In this document: positions 48,992-61,294 of the stretch, in pieces
Position numbering within the stretch: position 1 is the first letter of the stretch
How the letters are laid out: each line of letters begins with the position of its first letter
Origin: Theropithecus gelada
Taxonomy: Eukaryota; Chordata; Mammalia; Primates; Cercopithecidae
Assembly (NCBI RefSeq): GCF_003255815.1
Contig: NC_037669.1
Span: forward strand, 134,215,658-134,279,657
DNA: 64,000 bases
Reading direction: 5' to 3'
Made by a program: the position numbers and the translations under genes
The notes under the pieces: generated by a model
The model's database searches: none
Told to the model about the DNA's origin: nothing
Seen by the model: only the letters and a program-made list of their open reading frames with translations

Positions 48992-51900
48992 ATGACAGGA
49001 TCGAATTCATACATAACAATATTAACCTTAAATGCAAATGGACTAAATGCCCCAATTAAAAGGCACAGACTGGTAAATTGGATACCAAGACTCATCAGTG
49101 TGCTGTATTCAGGAGACCCATCTCACATGCAAAGACACTCACAGGCTCAACTTAAAGGGGTAGAGGAAGATTTACCAAGCAAATAAAAAGCAAAACAAAC
49201 AAACAAACAAACAACAAACAAACAAAAACAGGGGTTGCAATCCTGGTCTCTGATAAAACAGACTTTAAACCAACAAAGATAAAAAAAGACAAAGAATAAC
49301 ATTACATAATGGTGAAAGGATCAATGCAACAAGAAGAGCTAACTATCCTAAATATATATCCACCCAATACAGGAGCACGCAGATTCATAAAGCAAGTTCT
49401 TAGAAAGCAAGTTCTACAAAGAGACTTAGACTCCTACGCAATAATAGTGGGAGACTTTAACACCCCACTGTCAATATTAGACAGATCAATGAGACAGAAA
49501 ATTAAGAAGGATATGCAGAACTTGTACTCAACTGTAGACCAAGGGGACCTAATAGGCATCTACAGGTCTCTCCACCCCAAATCAACAAAATATACTTTCT
49601 TCTCAGCACCACATAGCACTTATTCTAAAATCGACCACATAATTGGAAGTGTAACACTCCTCAGCAAATGCTAAAGAATGGAAATCACAACAAACAGTCT
49701 CTCGGACCACAGTGCAATCAAATTAGAATGCAGGGTTAAGAAACTCACTCAAAACCACATAACTACATGGAAACTGAGCAACCTGTTCCTGAATGACTAC
49801 TGAGTAAATAACAAAATTAAGGCAGAAATAAATAAGTTCTTTGAAACCAGTGATAACAAAGACACAACATACCAGAATCTCTGGGACACAGCTAAAGCAG
49901 TGTGTAGAGGGAAATTTATATCACTAAATGCCCACAGGAGAAAGTGGAAAAGATCTAAAATCGACACCCTAACATCACAATTAAAGAGCTAGAGAAGCAA
50001 GAGCAAACAAATTCAAAAGCTGGCAGAAGACAAGAAATAACTAAGATCACAGCAGAACTGAAGGAGATAGAGACATGAAAAACCCTTCAAAAAAAATCAG
50101 TGAATCCAGAAGCTGGTTTTTTGAAAAGATTAATAAAATAGATAGACCACTGTCCAGACTAATAAGAAAACAGAGAAGAATAAAATAGACACAATACAAA
50201 ATGATAAAGGGGAGATCACCACTGATGGTACAGAAATACAAACTACCACCAGAGAATACTATAAACACCTCTACCCAAATAAACTAGAAAATCTAGAAGA
50301 AATAAATTCCTGGACACATACACCCTCCCAAGACTAAACCAGAAAGAAGCTGAATCCCTTAATAGACCAATAACAAGTTCTGAAATTGAGGCAGTAATTA
50401 ATAGCCTATCAAGCAAAAAAAGCCCAGGATCAGACGGAGTAACAGCTGAATTCTACCAGAGGTACAAAGAGGAGCTGGTACCATTTTTTTTCTGAAACTA
50501 TTTCAAAAAATGGAAAAAGAGGGACTCCTCCTAACTCATTTTATGAGGCCAGCATTATCCTGATACCAAAACCTGACAGAGACACAACAAAAAAGGAAAA
50601 TTTCAGGCCAATATCCCTGATGAACATCGATGTGAAAATCATCAATAAAATACTGGCCAATCGAATCCAGCAGCACATTAAAAAGCTTATCCACCATGAT
50701 CAAGTGGGCTTCATCCCTAGAATGCAAGGCTGGTTCAACATACACAAATCAATAAACGTAATCCATCACATAAACAGAACCAATGACAAAAGCCACATGA
50801 TTATCTCAAGAGATGCAGAAAAGGCCTTCAATAAAGTCTACACCCCTTCGTGGTAAACACACTCAATAAACTAGGTATTTATGGAATGTATATCAAAATA
50901 ATAAGAGCTATTTATGGCAAACCCACAGCCAATATCATACTGAATGGGCAAAAACTGGAAGCATTCCCTTTGAATACCAGCCCAAGGCAAGGATGCCCTC
51001 TCTCATCCTATTCAACATAGTATTGGAAGTTCTGGTCAGGGCAATCAGGCAAGAGAAAGAAATAAAGCATATTCAAACAGGAAGAGAGGAAGTCAAATTA
51101 ACTGTTTGGAGATGACATGATTGTATGTTTAGAAAATCCTGTTGTCTCAGCCCAAAGACTCCTTAAGCTGTTAAGCACCTTCAGCAAAGTCTCAGGATCC
51201 AAAATTAATGTGCAAAAATCACAAACATTCCTATATGCCAATAACAGACAGAGAGCCAAATCATGAGCAAACTCCCATTCACAATCGCTACAAAGATAAT
51301 AAAATAGCCAGGAATACAACTTACAAGGGATGCGAATGACCTCTTCAAGGGGAACTACAAACCACTGCTCAAGGAAATAAGAGAGGACACAAACAAATGG
51401 AAAAATATTCCATGCTCATGGATAGGAAGAATCTATATTGTGAAAATGGCCATACTCTGAAAAGTAATTTACCAATTCAATGCTGTTCCCATCAAGCTAC
51501 CACTGACTTTTTTCACAGAATTAGAAAAAAACTACTTTAAATTTCATATGGAACCAAAAAAGAGTCGGTATAGCCAAGACAATCCTAAGCAAAAAGAACA
51601 AAGCTGGAGGCATCACTCTACCTGACTTCAACTATACTACAAGCAGTTACCAAAACAGCATGGTACTGGTACCAAAACAGATATATAGACCAATGGAACA
51701 GAACAGAGGCCTCAGAAATAACATCACACATCTACCACCATCTGATCTTTGACAAACCTGACAAAAACAAGCAATGGGGAAAGGATTCCCTATTTAATAA
51801 ATGGTGCTGGGAAAACTGGCTAGCCATATGCAGAAAACTGAAACTGGATCACTTCCTTACACCTTATACAAAAATTAACTCAAGATGGAGTAAAGACTTA

Positions 51901-52817
51901 AATGTAAGACCTAAAACCATAAAAACCCTAGAAGAAAACCTAGGCAATGCCATTCAGGATATAGGCATGGGCAAAGACTTTATGATTAAAACACCAAAAG
52001 CAATGGCAACAAAAGCCAAAATAGACAAATGGGATCTAATTAAACTAAAGAGCTTCTGCACAGCAAAAGAAACTATCATCAGAGTGAAGAGTTAACCCAC
52101 AGAATGGAAGACAATTTTTGCAATCTATCCATCTGACAAAGGGCTAATATCCAGAATCTACAAAGAACTTAGACAAATGTACAAGAAAAAAACAAATAAC
52201 ACCATCAAAAAGTGGGTGAAGGATATAAACAAACACTTTTCAAAAGAAGAGATTTATGTGGCCAACAAACGTATGAAAATGATCACTAGTCATTAGAGGA
52301 ATGCAAATCTAAACCACAATGAGGTATCATCTCACACCAGTTAGAATGGTGATCATTAAAAAGTCAGGAAACAACAGGTGCTGGAGAGGATGCGGAGAAA
52401 TAGGAATTCTTTAATACTGTTGGTGGGAGTGTAAATTAGTTCAACCATTGTGGAAGACAGCATGGTGATTCCTCAAGTATCTAGAACTAGAAATACCATT
52501 TAATCCAGCAATCCCATTACTGGGTATATACCCAAAGGATTACAAATCATTCTACTATAAAGACACGTGCACATGTATGTTTATTGCAGCACTATTCACA
52601 ATAGCAAAGACTTGGAACCAACCCAAATACCCATCACTGTTACTGGATAGAGAAAATGTGGTACATATATATCATAGAATACTATGCAGCCATAAAAAAG
52701 AATGAGTTGCTGTCCTTTGCAGGGACAGGGATGAAGCTGGAAACCATCATTCTCAGCAAACTAACACAGAAACAGAAAACCAAACACTACATATTCTCAC
52801 TAATAAGTGGGAGTTGA
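48992..52817 (+). pseudogene. L1 ORF2 (endonuclease-reverse transcriptase) pseudogene
   Basis: ORF2 normally encodes an apurinic-like endonuclease, a reverse transcriptase and a Cys-rich C-terminus. The start ATG (48992) and first EN residues (ITILTLNANGLN) are present. A short deletion near 49085 shifts the frame early. Further pieces are recognisable in different frames: the EN 'VGDFNTPLS' segment (49309-49674), an RT segment (50620-50856), and the C-terminal tail before the stop at 52815. The RT catalytic F-A-D-D reads F-G-D-D at 51105-51116 in its local frame, just after a 2-base loss. Many stops and frameshifts make it non-functional. Length to the normal stop is close to the family norm. 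Confidence 0.94.
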
Positions 52818-53037
52818 ACAATGAGAATCTATGGGCACAGGGAGGGGAACATCACACACTGGGGGCTGTTGGGAGACAAGGGGAGGGATAGCATTATGAG
52901 AAATACCTAATGTAGATGGGTGCACCAAACCAACATGGTACATGTATACCTATGTATAAAACCTGTACGTTCTGCACATGTACCCCAGAACTTAAAGTAT
53001 AATTTTTTTAAAAAAGTGAAAAAAGAAGAAAAAAGAA
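52818..53037 (+). other. L1 3' UTR and A-rich end
   Basis: Typical L1 3' UTR phrases are present: 'ggggagggatagcattatg' and 'gcacatgtaccccagaac'. A weak polyadenylation region 'taaagtataattttttt' and an interrupted A/G-rich tail follow, ending at the right target duplication. The G-rich polypurine stretch typical of L1 3' UTRs lies near 52855-52890. Confidence 0.92.
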
Positions 53038-53050
53038 AAAACAAATCCTG

Positions 53051-53482
53051 TACCCCTTAACCATCACCTCCCAAACCCCCATCCCGCCTAGGCCTAGGAA
53101 TGAACAAACACAGTAATCTGTTTTCTGTCTCTCTAGATTTTCCTGTTTTGAAAATTTCATATAAAGAGAAGCATATGATATGTTCTCCTATGTGACTGAC
53201 ATCTTTCACTAAGCATAATGTTTTCAAGGTTCATCCATGTTGTATCATGTATCAGTACTTCATTTATTCTTATTGCAGAATAATATTTCATTTTATGGAT
53301 AGACTACATTCTGTTTCTCCGTTCGTCAACTCATGGACATTTGGGTTGTTTTCACTTTTACGTTAAGTTTTTGTGTGGACATACATTTTCATTTCTCTGG
53401 GGTTTATACCAGTGAGTAGAATTGCTAGGTTATGTGGTAACCCTGTGTTTGCCATTTGAGGAATTGCAAGGCTTTTCCAAAG
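53051..53482 (-). repeat. L1M, right part of split copy
   Basis: Complement of old L1 ORF2 sequence: 'aagcataatgttttcaaggt', 'aactcatggacatttgggtt' and 'gaattgctaggttatgtgg'. It is 5' truncated at the right target-site duplication. Confidence 0.9.
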
Positions 53483-53498
53483 TGGAGCCAGGGGAAAG

Positions 53499-54110
53499 GT
53501 TTTAGTTGGTTTTCTGGAGTGAGAAGGCAGATGCAGAAGGCAAGATGAAAGTAATGCTGTTTTCCTCTTAAGAAGGTCAAAGGTAATCAGAATTGGCAGT
53601 AGCCAACATGTTGTTGGTTGTTGGTAAACTTCCTGAGAGCCTACCATGTCAGAGAGGATGAGAGAAGCCAGAGCTGATGTGCCAAAATGTATAGCAACTT
53701 TATTTTACAAGATGAGCATTTCAAAAATGAAGTTTTAAAGCTCTCTTTACAGATGTAGGCATTTCCAACATGAAATGTAATTATAACCTCTAGGCTAGAG
53801 CTAGAGCCAGGGAGAAAGGAACCTAGAGCTAGAGAGAAAGGAACTGAGCGTGAGTTAAGAATATGAAGCCTGTGAGAAAGAAACAAGTCTACAGTAAGGA
53901 AGTACAAAACTTAGTCTTGTGCATGACGTTTCCACCTTCTGTGAGGTTTAAACCATTGTGTAGAGAGGACCATGATCACCTAGTGACAGCTTTGATGTAA
54001 TCAATAGCTCTCTCTCCAGCTCTCACCCATTTCTCTGTGTGACCACATTTTAAAACTCTACACCTCAGTAAAAGATCAAGTATATAGTAGATGTTTAATA
54101 AAAATATGTG
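53499..54110. other. Intervening sequence, nothing recognised
   Basis: Single-copy-like text. A local duplication 'agctagag' / 'gagaaaggaac' occurs near 53795-53850. A short L2-like tail may precede the Alu at about 54070-54110. Confidence 0.45.
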
Positions 54111-54405
54111 GCCGGGCATGATGACGCATGTCTGTAATTTCAGCTTTTTGGGAGGCTGAGGTGGGTGGATCCCTTGAGGTCAAGAGTTCAAGACCAGTCT
54201 GGCCAACGTGGGGAAACCCTGTCTCTACTAAAAATACAAAAAAATTAGCCAAGTGTGGTGGCACATGCCTGTAGTCCCAGGTAGTTGGGAGGCTGAGGCA
54301 CGAGAACCGCTTGGACCCAGGAGGCAGAGGCTGCAGTGAGTCAACTCTGACTCACCACCGTACTCCAGCCTGGGCAACAGAGTGAGACTCTGTCTCAAAA
54401 AAGTA
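54111..54405 (+). mobile_element. Alu, full length, short tail
   Basis: A plus-strand Alu from 'gccgggcatg' to 'actctgtctcaaaaaa', with both monomers. A small insertion-like repeat of 'actctgactcacc' lies near 54343. The flanking duplication is short (about 'tatgtgg' at 54105-54111 and 54405-54412). Confidence 0.95.
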
Positions 54406-55547
54406 TATGTGGACTCTGCATTAATAACTATGTTTATAGATGAATTTGTTGGACAAAGATACATTTTATTCATAAATCGATTGATTTTGAGGAGTAATTA
54501 TGTTGAAATTTTTTACACACTTTTTTTCCCCCTTATTAGAGTGGATAAGCTTCTTAATACACCAGAGCTTTCTTCCTAAGATTTATAGTTTGTTTTTAGT
54601 CATTGTTTAGATATTTTGAAAAATGGACTAGGTCCAAGTCAACTTAACTACTTGTTAAATGACTACTCTGTGTAAGACACCACAATAGGCACAGGAGAAC
54701 ATGAAGAAAGTGACACTTGTTCTGTGTCCTCAAACAACTTAAAAAACACCTAGTAATATTTGTGTTTCAGTTTCAAATCTGAATCATACAAAAATGATTA
54801 AAAATAAGGCTGTGGGTGAGTACGGTGGAAGGGGTAGACGTTGTACCAGCTGCACTCTGCTCTTCCTTGGATTAATCATCATCCTGGGTATTATCTAGGC
54901 AGAACTGTCTGTCTGAGGTCATACCACTTAGGTCATAGAAGGCTTGTTTTTCATGGGCCAAACAGAACCAGGTTCTCTGTCAAAAGTTAATTAATAATAA
55001 ACGATGATAACATTATTAACAACGTGGAGGAGGCAATTCAGTGGCCTGGCATGTTGTTTATTGATGTTTGCATTGTGGACTGGCACTGTTGTATATATTT
55101 TTGTTTCCATCTTATTTAGAGCACAGAGTGACAGGAAATTAATATTTGTTAAACAAACACATGAAGGGCTATTGAAAACTCTTTTTTTTCGTTCATTTAC
55201 AAGTTTGTAACAATAACATTTATAAAGGCAAAAAACCTTTTTGTGGATGATCCCTGTCCATGGCCTGAAAATACTTCAGGGAGAAGCAGTGGTGTACCCA
55301 GGTGGTGGCTTGGGGAGGAAGTCAGAAGAGCCTTCAGCCAACATATCCATCATGGCCCCTGTAGGCACTGGAGCAACATCAAAAACATTTCCAAAAGGTC
55401 CTCCTTAGTGTTCCATTTTCCAAATCATAGGCTTTCTAGGGGCTGAGAGTGCACATTTCCTCCACAGGTGGAATGAGTCTGCCTTTCTGAATTTTGAATA
55501 AAATACAGGACCTGAATGGTATATGTATCAGTTAACATTTTTAAAAC
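54406..55547. other. 1.1 kb without recognised genes
   Basis: No gene or clear repeat. Short plus-strand frames at 55004 and 55243 have no recognised similarity. Confidence 0.45.
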
Positions 55548-55559
55548 AAAAAACTGTCT

Positions 55560-55808
55560 GTTAACACCGCATGTTCTCACTTATAGGTGGGAATTGAACA
55601 ATGAGAACACTTGGACACAGGAAGGGGAACATCACACACCGGGGCCTGTTGTGGGGTGGGCGGAGAGGGGAGGGATAGCATTAGGAGATATACCTAATGT
55701 AAATGATGAGTTAATGGGTGCAGCACATCAACATGGCACATGTATACATGTGTAACAAACCTGTATGTTGTGCACATGTACCCTAGAACATAAAGTATAA
55801 TTTAAAAA
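55560..55808 (+). mobile_element. 5'-truncated primate L1 3' end
   Basis: The last codons of ORF2, then the L1 3' UTR ('cttggacacaggaagggga', 'ggcacatgtatacatgtg') and A-rich end. An 11-bp duplication (aaaaaactgtc) flanks it at 55548-55558 and 55809-55819. Only about 250 bp was inserted. Confidence 0.95.
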
Positions 55809-55819
55809 AAAAAACTGTC

Positions 55820-57535
55820 CCTCTAGGGTTGACAATATCTGTCTTCTTTTCATCCTCCTGATTGGGAAAATTCAGATCAGAGACAGACACAGGCTTACTT
55901 ATCATACCCACCCAGGCACATGTGTATATGGACACACTCACTGCTCCCCCACCACCCAACACACAGAGAGGAGACAGAGAAAATAACGGGGGTGGGGATG
56001 CAGAGTGGGAAACTATTAGACTTATTTGGCAGCCTTTTTGTATCTGAAAAAATTGCAGTGTCCATATTTGACCAAAGCCATAATGGTGCCCTAGTTCTAA
56101 TCACCAGCCTCCTCATTTCATTTCTCAAAGATTTAACTTCTGAAAGACTCAGACATTGGATAACATATTTTTGAAAGGAGACAGTTTTAAAATAACTACT
56201 TAAGTTATTTAAAGATTGTTCCCTTTGTTGTTGGACATTGAGCACAAAGAACATCAATCTGAATTGCTGTGGGACATTTTGTTTTATGCTATTGTGCAGG
56301 AGAATAACAAAATTTTAGTTTAAGCCATAGTTGGAATTATTCTTCAAAAATCCGACAGCTATGCACCTACAAATAACTTGCTTTAAACAACCTTCAGAAT
56401 CAGTTCTATTATTGTTCACTTACTACACGCTGTAAAAAAAATTGGATAAAACTAGTGGTAGCAAAATATTGAGCTGACTGTGGGCCTGAGACATGGCACT
56501 CTGTGGTTCTTTTTGTGAGATCCACAAATTTTAATTAAGGTCCACAATTGCACATCCTTCTATTCAAAGTAATCCAAAATACTTTCTTAGTTTTATAACT
56601 CAGTGACTTTTTATATTAGCACTTTCAGATTGACCATTCATATTTCCAAATTTTGGTGGAGATTAGAGCTTTCATAAGTCATCCAAAAATATTGGATCTA
56701 TCACCGCATGAGACTACTATGTATTTATTGTTTCCTTTTTTAAAAAAAATTTCACAATAGAAGTATACTAGCTCCAAGAGGCTGTGAGTCGTCCTACTTT
56801 AAATGGTAGTGGCAGAAAGAAAAACAAAATACCTTGTTTACCATTGGTGATTTCCAAATTGTTGTGTCTTCCAGATGGCTTAGAGAGGTTAAATTACTAC
56901 AATGAATACCATTTTGAAAATATGTTTCTCTTGGTATCCAAAGACATCAAGTTAAAATCTTAGTTTCATGGAATTTTAACATAACCCACATTTTGGGGGA
57001 AGAAAATCACAAAGGGTTTTCATGTACTGTTATCTCAAAACCCTGCAATGTTAGCTGACCACCAGCGTTGTTTTCTTGGGGTAGATAATGTTTTCCAGCT
57101 GTCCCGTTACCACCTCTTCCTTGTTTCTCTTATTTGGGCCACCACTTGCTCTTCATCGTAACCAAATAGTAGAATCGGTGTTGACTGTATTGCTATTATA
57201 GATTAAAAAAAAAAAGAAGAAGAACGAAGTGAGTTTATATCATGGCGCTCTCTATCAATTAGGAATCAAACTCTGAGCTCCCAGGTGATTGTCATCAAGG
57301 CCTAGAGAAGGATACCAGCCACAGGGCAAATTGCAGAGAGAAAATTCTTTCCTGAAGTACAGAGGTTCTCATAGCTATTAGTTTTAACCCTGCTAAGTCA
57401 ATTATTTATTATGAATGTAGAAATGGAATTATAGCACATGCAGATGTGTATATGAATTGCAATATTGACCTGCTTTACTCAATGCAGAGTCATGAAACGG
57501 GACAATTTCCCATCAAATCCTCATACTACAATAGA
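55820..57535. other. 1.7 kb without recognised genes
   Basis: Two opposite-strand overlapping frames at 55895-56257 (120 and 84 codons) look like chance. No other feature. Confidence 0.45.
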
Positions 57536-57539
57536 ACTT

Positions 57540-57880
57540 TCAATATGTGCCCACAGGGCAGCCCTCCCAATACTCTATATTGCCTTTTAAAGCAATAGGA
57601 GGCTTCTTAAGGCTCTCACAGATTTAATAAAACCTCCATCAAATTTCGGTTGCTGTAGCCCCAAACAATCAAGTTTCAAGGACTTGCGAGGCCTCACCTG
57701 GATTTGCACGGCCGTGGAGCCAGACGGAGTTTTTATTAAACCTGATCTCACACTGTTGGAGATGTTGGTGGAGTTGAGCGAATGAGCAACTGGAGCCGCT
57801 CTATGGTGGGACAGATCCAATCGGCAATCCTCTGTGCAGGCATCCCCCAGCACTGCTTGCGTGTTGTATGTTGCAGTGTT
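57540..57880 (-). other. CpG-richer island, possible exon or conserved element
   Basis: Ten CpGs lie within about 300 bp, in an otherwise AT-rich, CpG-poor setting. An 89-codon minus-strand frame starts at 57853 with a purine at -3. A strong donor-like site (minus CAG|gtgagg, near 57698) lies inside it. No acceptor with a good pyrimidine tract precedes it, so a first exon is more likely than an internal one, if it is an exon at all. No repeat family matches. A conserved regulatory element is the main alternative. Confidence 0.3.
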
Positions 57881-58155
57881 TACATAGCGTTTTCACAGAA
57901 GGATTCATTTAGGATTAACTTAATTGAATAAACACAAAGCTGCATAATTTATGGACCAAAATAGTTTTTCCTGGTTGGGTTGCTGACTAGCATTTCCTTT
58001 CTCCCTAATGGAATATTGTAAAGCCCCCATATTGTTATAATCAGAATTTCATCTTTGAGTTGATTCTGTTCATTTGCATAATATGATTTTATTATAAGCC
58101 AGATGTATAAATAATTGCTCATAAAGAGAGCTTTTCCTTCAAGCAAAGTAATGCA

Positions 58156-58212
58156 AATATATGTGTGTGTGTGTGTATATATATACAGATGTGTGTATAT
58201 ATACAAATATAG
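58156..58212 (+). repeat. Mixed (TG)n/(TA)n simple repeat
   Basis: Alternating TG and TA dinucleotides with small interruptions. The opposite-strand frame reading Y/T/H repeats is an artefact of it. Confidence 0.96.
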
Positions 58213-58429
58213 CTTATGTTTAATTTTTTTATTTTTCTAATAGAATAACTAAATCTAGTAGCAAAATCTTTTCATTATGTGGATTATACTGAATTCTTGT
58301 TAATGTTTACCCCCAAAAAGATAATTTAGGAAAATCAATACAGTGGCTGAGATTTTGCTAATGAGATAGGATAGAGTACATGCTGGGAAGGTGTAGTGAT
58401 TGTTCTGGGGCCCCAGAAAATTAGCCATC

Positions 58430-58765
58430 ATGGTACTTCCCTATTTAAGAATCCATAATGAGTCCCTGTTGTCTGTTAAATCAAGTTTGGACTGCTTTAC
58501 TTGTATTTCAAGAGCTTTCATAATCTGGCTTCATTCTACCTGTCCAGCCTGATTAACCCTGCTCATTACTACATGCCTTCCATTAGGGATTGGTGAGCAG
58601 TGATAATCACTCCCCATGGGCACCACATACAGCCTCGTGCCTCATTTGCTGAAAATGCATGATGGTCTTTGCACCTGCTGTTCCCTCTACATTGAATGCT
58701 CGCTCAACTTTTTGTGCCTGACAGTTGAAATGTTAGCTATTTTTAAAGGTGCTGCATAAAATCCA
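58430..58765 (+). repeat. L2 LINE 3'-region fragment
   Basis: 'gtctgttaaatcaagtttgg', 'ctttcataatctggcttcat', 'ctacctgtccagcctgatt' and 'tttgcacctgctgttccctc' are in the L2 order. Plus orientation. A roughly 50-bp insertion-like stretch sits at about 58585-58630. Confidence 0.82.
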
Positions 58766-58821
58766 TCATCTCAGGATGAGAAGGAAACTGACTACTCGGT
58801 CCTACAGTGAACTTCCACTTC

Positions 58822-59253
58822 TGTGGTAGGTTGAAAAATGGCACCCCAAAGATATGTCTAATCCTCATCTCTAGAACCTGTGAATATTACTTCATTTGAA
58901 AAAAAAAGGTCTTTGCAGATACAATTAAGGATTTTGAGATAAGGAGATTGTCCTGGATGATCTGGGTGGGCCCTAAATGCCATCGCAAGCATCCTTATAA
59001 GAGAAATGAGAGGGAAATTTGACACACAGAAGAGGAGGAGGCAAGTGACTGTGGAGGCAGAGATTGGAATGATGTCACAAATCAAGGAAGGCCTGTAGCC
59101 ACCAGAAGCTGGAGGAGGCAAAGACGTAATTCTCCCCTGGATTCTTAGTAAGGAGTGTGGCCCTGATTTTGGATTTCTGGTCTCCAGAACTAGGAAAGAA
59201 TAAGTTTCTGTTTCTTTAAGCTACCAAATTTGTGGTAATTTGTTACCATAGAA
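58822..59253 (+). mobile_element. MLT1-type LTR (ERVL-MaLR)
   Basis: Landmarks follow MLT1 order: 'gaaaaatggcaccccaaaga', 'ggtctttgcagatacaatta', 'ggatgatctgggtgggccc', 'cagaagctggaggaggca', and 'accaaatttgtggtaatttg'. No internal region is attached, so it is a solo LTR. The exact end and target duplication are unclear. Confidence 0.9.
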
Positions 59254-61292
59254 AATAAAGACACCTTCTTTGGAAAGTACTGAACGTTTACTCTGGTACA
59301 GGTAAGAATCTAATCGTTCCCTAATGCTTCATGTGTGGCTGCTCTCTTCCCAAATAGATTATAAATGATTGGTAGGCTCTTAGAGGTAACTGGCACAGAT
59401 ATGGTCCTAGAATATCACTGAATTCTTTTGGAATATGTACTGCTTATTTTTAACACACTGGAAGAGACAAGATGCTGGTTGCCTCTCTGTTCTGTTGACA
59501 ATTGATATTCTTGCTTCAGGTAAATAGTCACCTCTACAATGTGATTGTGGATCTAAATAAACTGTTTTCTCTTGAACTGTCTGTGCAAAAGTATAATAGA
59601 TGTAGGTATTTGATATGTCTTTGTTATCTAGTCCAGTCTCCTCCTCATCTACAAATCCCCTGTGTGGTAATTTTTTGGTTCCCAGGGTTGCTGACACACC
59701 TGCAGTCCATTTTCATCTGTTACAGAATGTCATCATTGTGGCTGGCTCCCATTCAAATTTCTCATCTTTCCAGAGGAAAGGGTCCAAAGGGCTTATGAGA
59801 TTGGCAGTGCTATACCTCAGCTTAGCATTCTGGGCTTATGCAACTAAAACAGGGTTAGCAAAATTAGCAGGCACAAGAAACATATAAGGCCAGACCTCAT
59901 GAGGCCAGGCTGCACTTCCCCTGATGTCCAGGGCTCTCCAGAGCAGAACTCACAGTGCCTCAACATTGGAGCATGGAACATAGCTGGATAGGGAATGAAG
60001 CTCAATGTTCTGACCTGATAGTCTTCTGACAATCCTTTAAAATGACTCATTTATAAGGACGCTAAATTTTCAAGAATGAGTTCCTTCAAGTTAAATATTT
60101 TGGAATACATTTCAGTTTGGCTGTTTGCAGTAACTTTTATTTGGTCACAAATGTAACTCAGGGTAGAAAGTGTAGGCTGGTTATGCCTGGTTCTGACATT
60201 GAGAACTTTAGAACCTCCTCTGAGGTATATCAATATTTAGAAATTTGAATTTCAGAGGAAAAGTTCACCTAAATATTCATCTACAGGAGATCGGAACTAG
60301 GTTCTTGGTTTACCACAAGACTAGTCTCTGGAGACAGAGATGAAAGCATTTGATCAAATTAATTTATAACAGCCTTTTCAGGCTGTTAAATAGTAACCCA
60401 TGGGTATTCTAAGGGGAAACTTCAATAATATTTCTAATCAAGGGGCTACTGATATCAAAATAACTAGTGCCTTCCTGCCTGTCTCTATGAGGACAGTTTA
60501 AATACTGTAAAAAATAATCAAGACTCTTTTCTCTATTCTTTAATAATATTGTCCCCAAGTGGTACTATTGGTAAGCCCGAGGGCAAATCTCAGGGTATTC
60601 CTAGCATGGCTTTCCAGAGAGGGATTCTGTAAGCAAAATTCCCTTGATAATAAGACAAATAGTTCTCTCTGATTTATTGCTAGCCAAAATGTGTGCATTT
60701 AAACCTAGGTAACCACACTCATTGTAGCCTTTCTGTTAATTTCTCCTAGGTTGAAGAAAGCCCTTACTAAAGGGAGTTCTTTAGCTGCCAAACTGTTTAG
60801 ATCCTTTTCTGAGTGGTGGCTCACCTGGTTTAACTCGTCAGATGTAGTTAAAGTAGAATGGACACAAAGAAAAGTCAATCTAATTTACAAAAAGCAATAA
60901 CTTGTGATAACCAAATTCATCCAATTGGCTTTTGAGTGTCTCCTCAAAGTTCTAAATTAACTTTCTTTTCAACAAGCTGCAGGTCTGAGTCTCTCCATCT
61001 GTTACTCCATAGGATAAGCAGGTAGGCTATAGGCTTACTAATTTTATCACTAACCAGGACCATATTCAGTATAACTACATTGAAAAAGTTTAGAAAATAA
61101 TTTTAGACACTTTGTAGGGTTTATTGGTTTATCAATGGCTTTTGGATCATATACATGAACTGTCAATTAGGCATGTCATCTGATCTTGATCTAGCCTTTC
61201 AAAGTTTCTTTTAGCGTTTGTCTACATACCACATCAAAATCACAGTGGGGAAAGCGAATTCCATTTGTAAGTGGCATGAAAAAGGGCTTTCT
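59254..61292. other. 2 kb without recognised genes
   Basis: Apparently single-copy or a very old repeat. Open frames at 59407-59887 on both strands are under 100 codons with no motif. A small hairpin lies at 60367-60388. Confidence 0.45.
60367..60388. repeat. Small hairpin, 8-bp stem
   Basis: taacagcc and ggctgtta are exact complements around the loop ttttca. No known RNA motif. Confidence 0.8.
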
Positions 61293-61294
61293 CC

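Larger units (their letters stand above)
47325..53037 (+). mobile_element. Nearly full-length primate L1 (older L1PA/PB type)
   Basis: A 5.7-kb L1 in plus orientation: partial 5' UTR (47325-47897), ORF1 (47898-48928), a spacer, ORF2 (48992-52817), and a 3' UTR with an A-rich end (52818-53037). A 13-bp duplication with one mismatch (aaaaSaaatcctg) flanks it at 47312-47324 and 53038-53050. Both ORFs are broken, so it cannot move by itself. The ORF1 N-terminal wording fits older primate subfamilies and not the human-specific one. An (AAAC)n run at 49193-49226 is a late addition inside ORF2. Confidence 0.96.
47190..53498. mobile_element. Nested locus: L1M split by a primate L1
   Basis: A perfect 16-bp target duplication (tggagccaggggaaag) lies at 47190-47205 and 53483-53498. 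Between them is a minus-strand L1M copy of about 0.54 kb in two parts (47206-47324 and 53051-53482). The parts are separated by a plus-strand primate L1 that has its own 13-bp duplication. Removing the primate L1 rejoins the L1M at 'aaatcctg'. The order of events is therefore L1M insertion first, then primate L1. Confidence 0.95.

Noticed and set aside
55895..56257. 120-codon minus frame overlapping an 84-codon plus frame
   Set aside because: Mutually overlapping frames without motifs, splice sites or homology. Most likely chance.
60367..60388. Hairpin that looks like a bacterial intrinsic terminator
   Set aside because: The genome is eukaryotic, no U-run follows the stem, and no gene precedes it.
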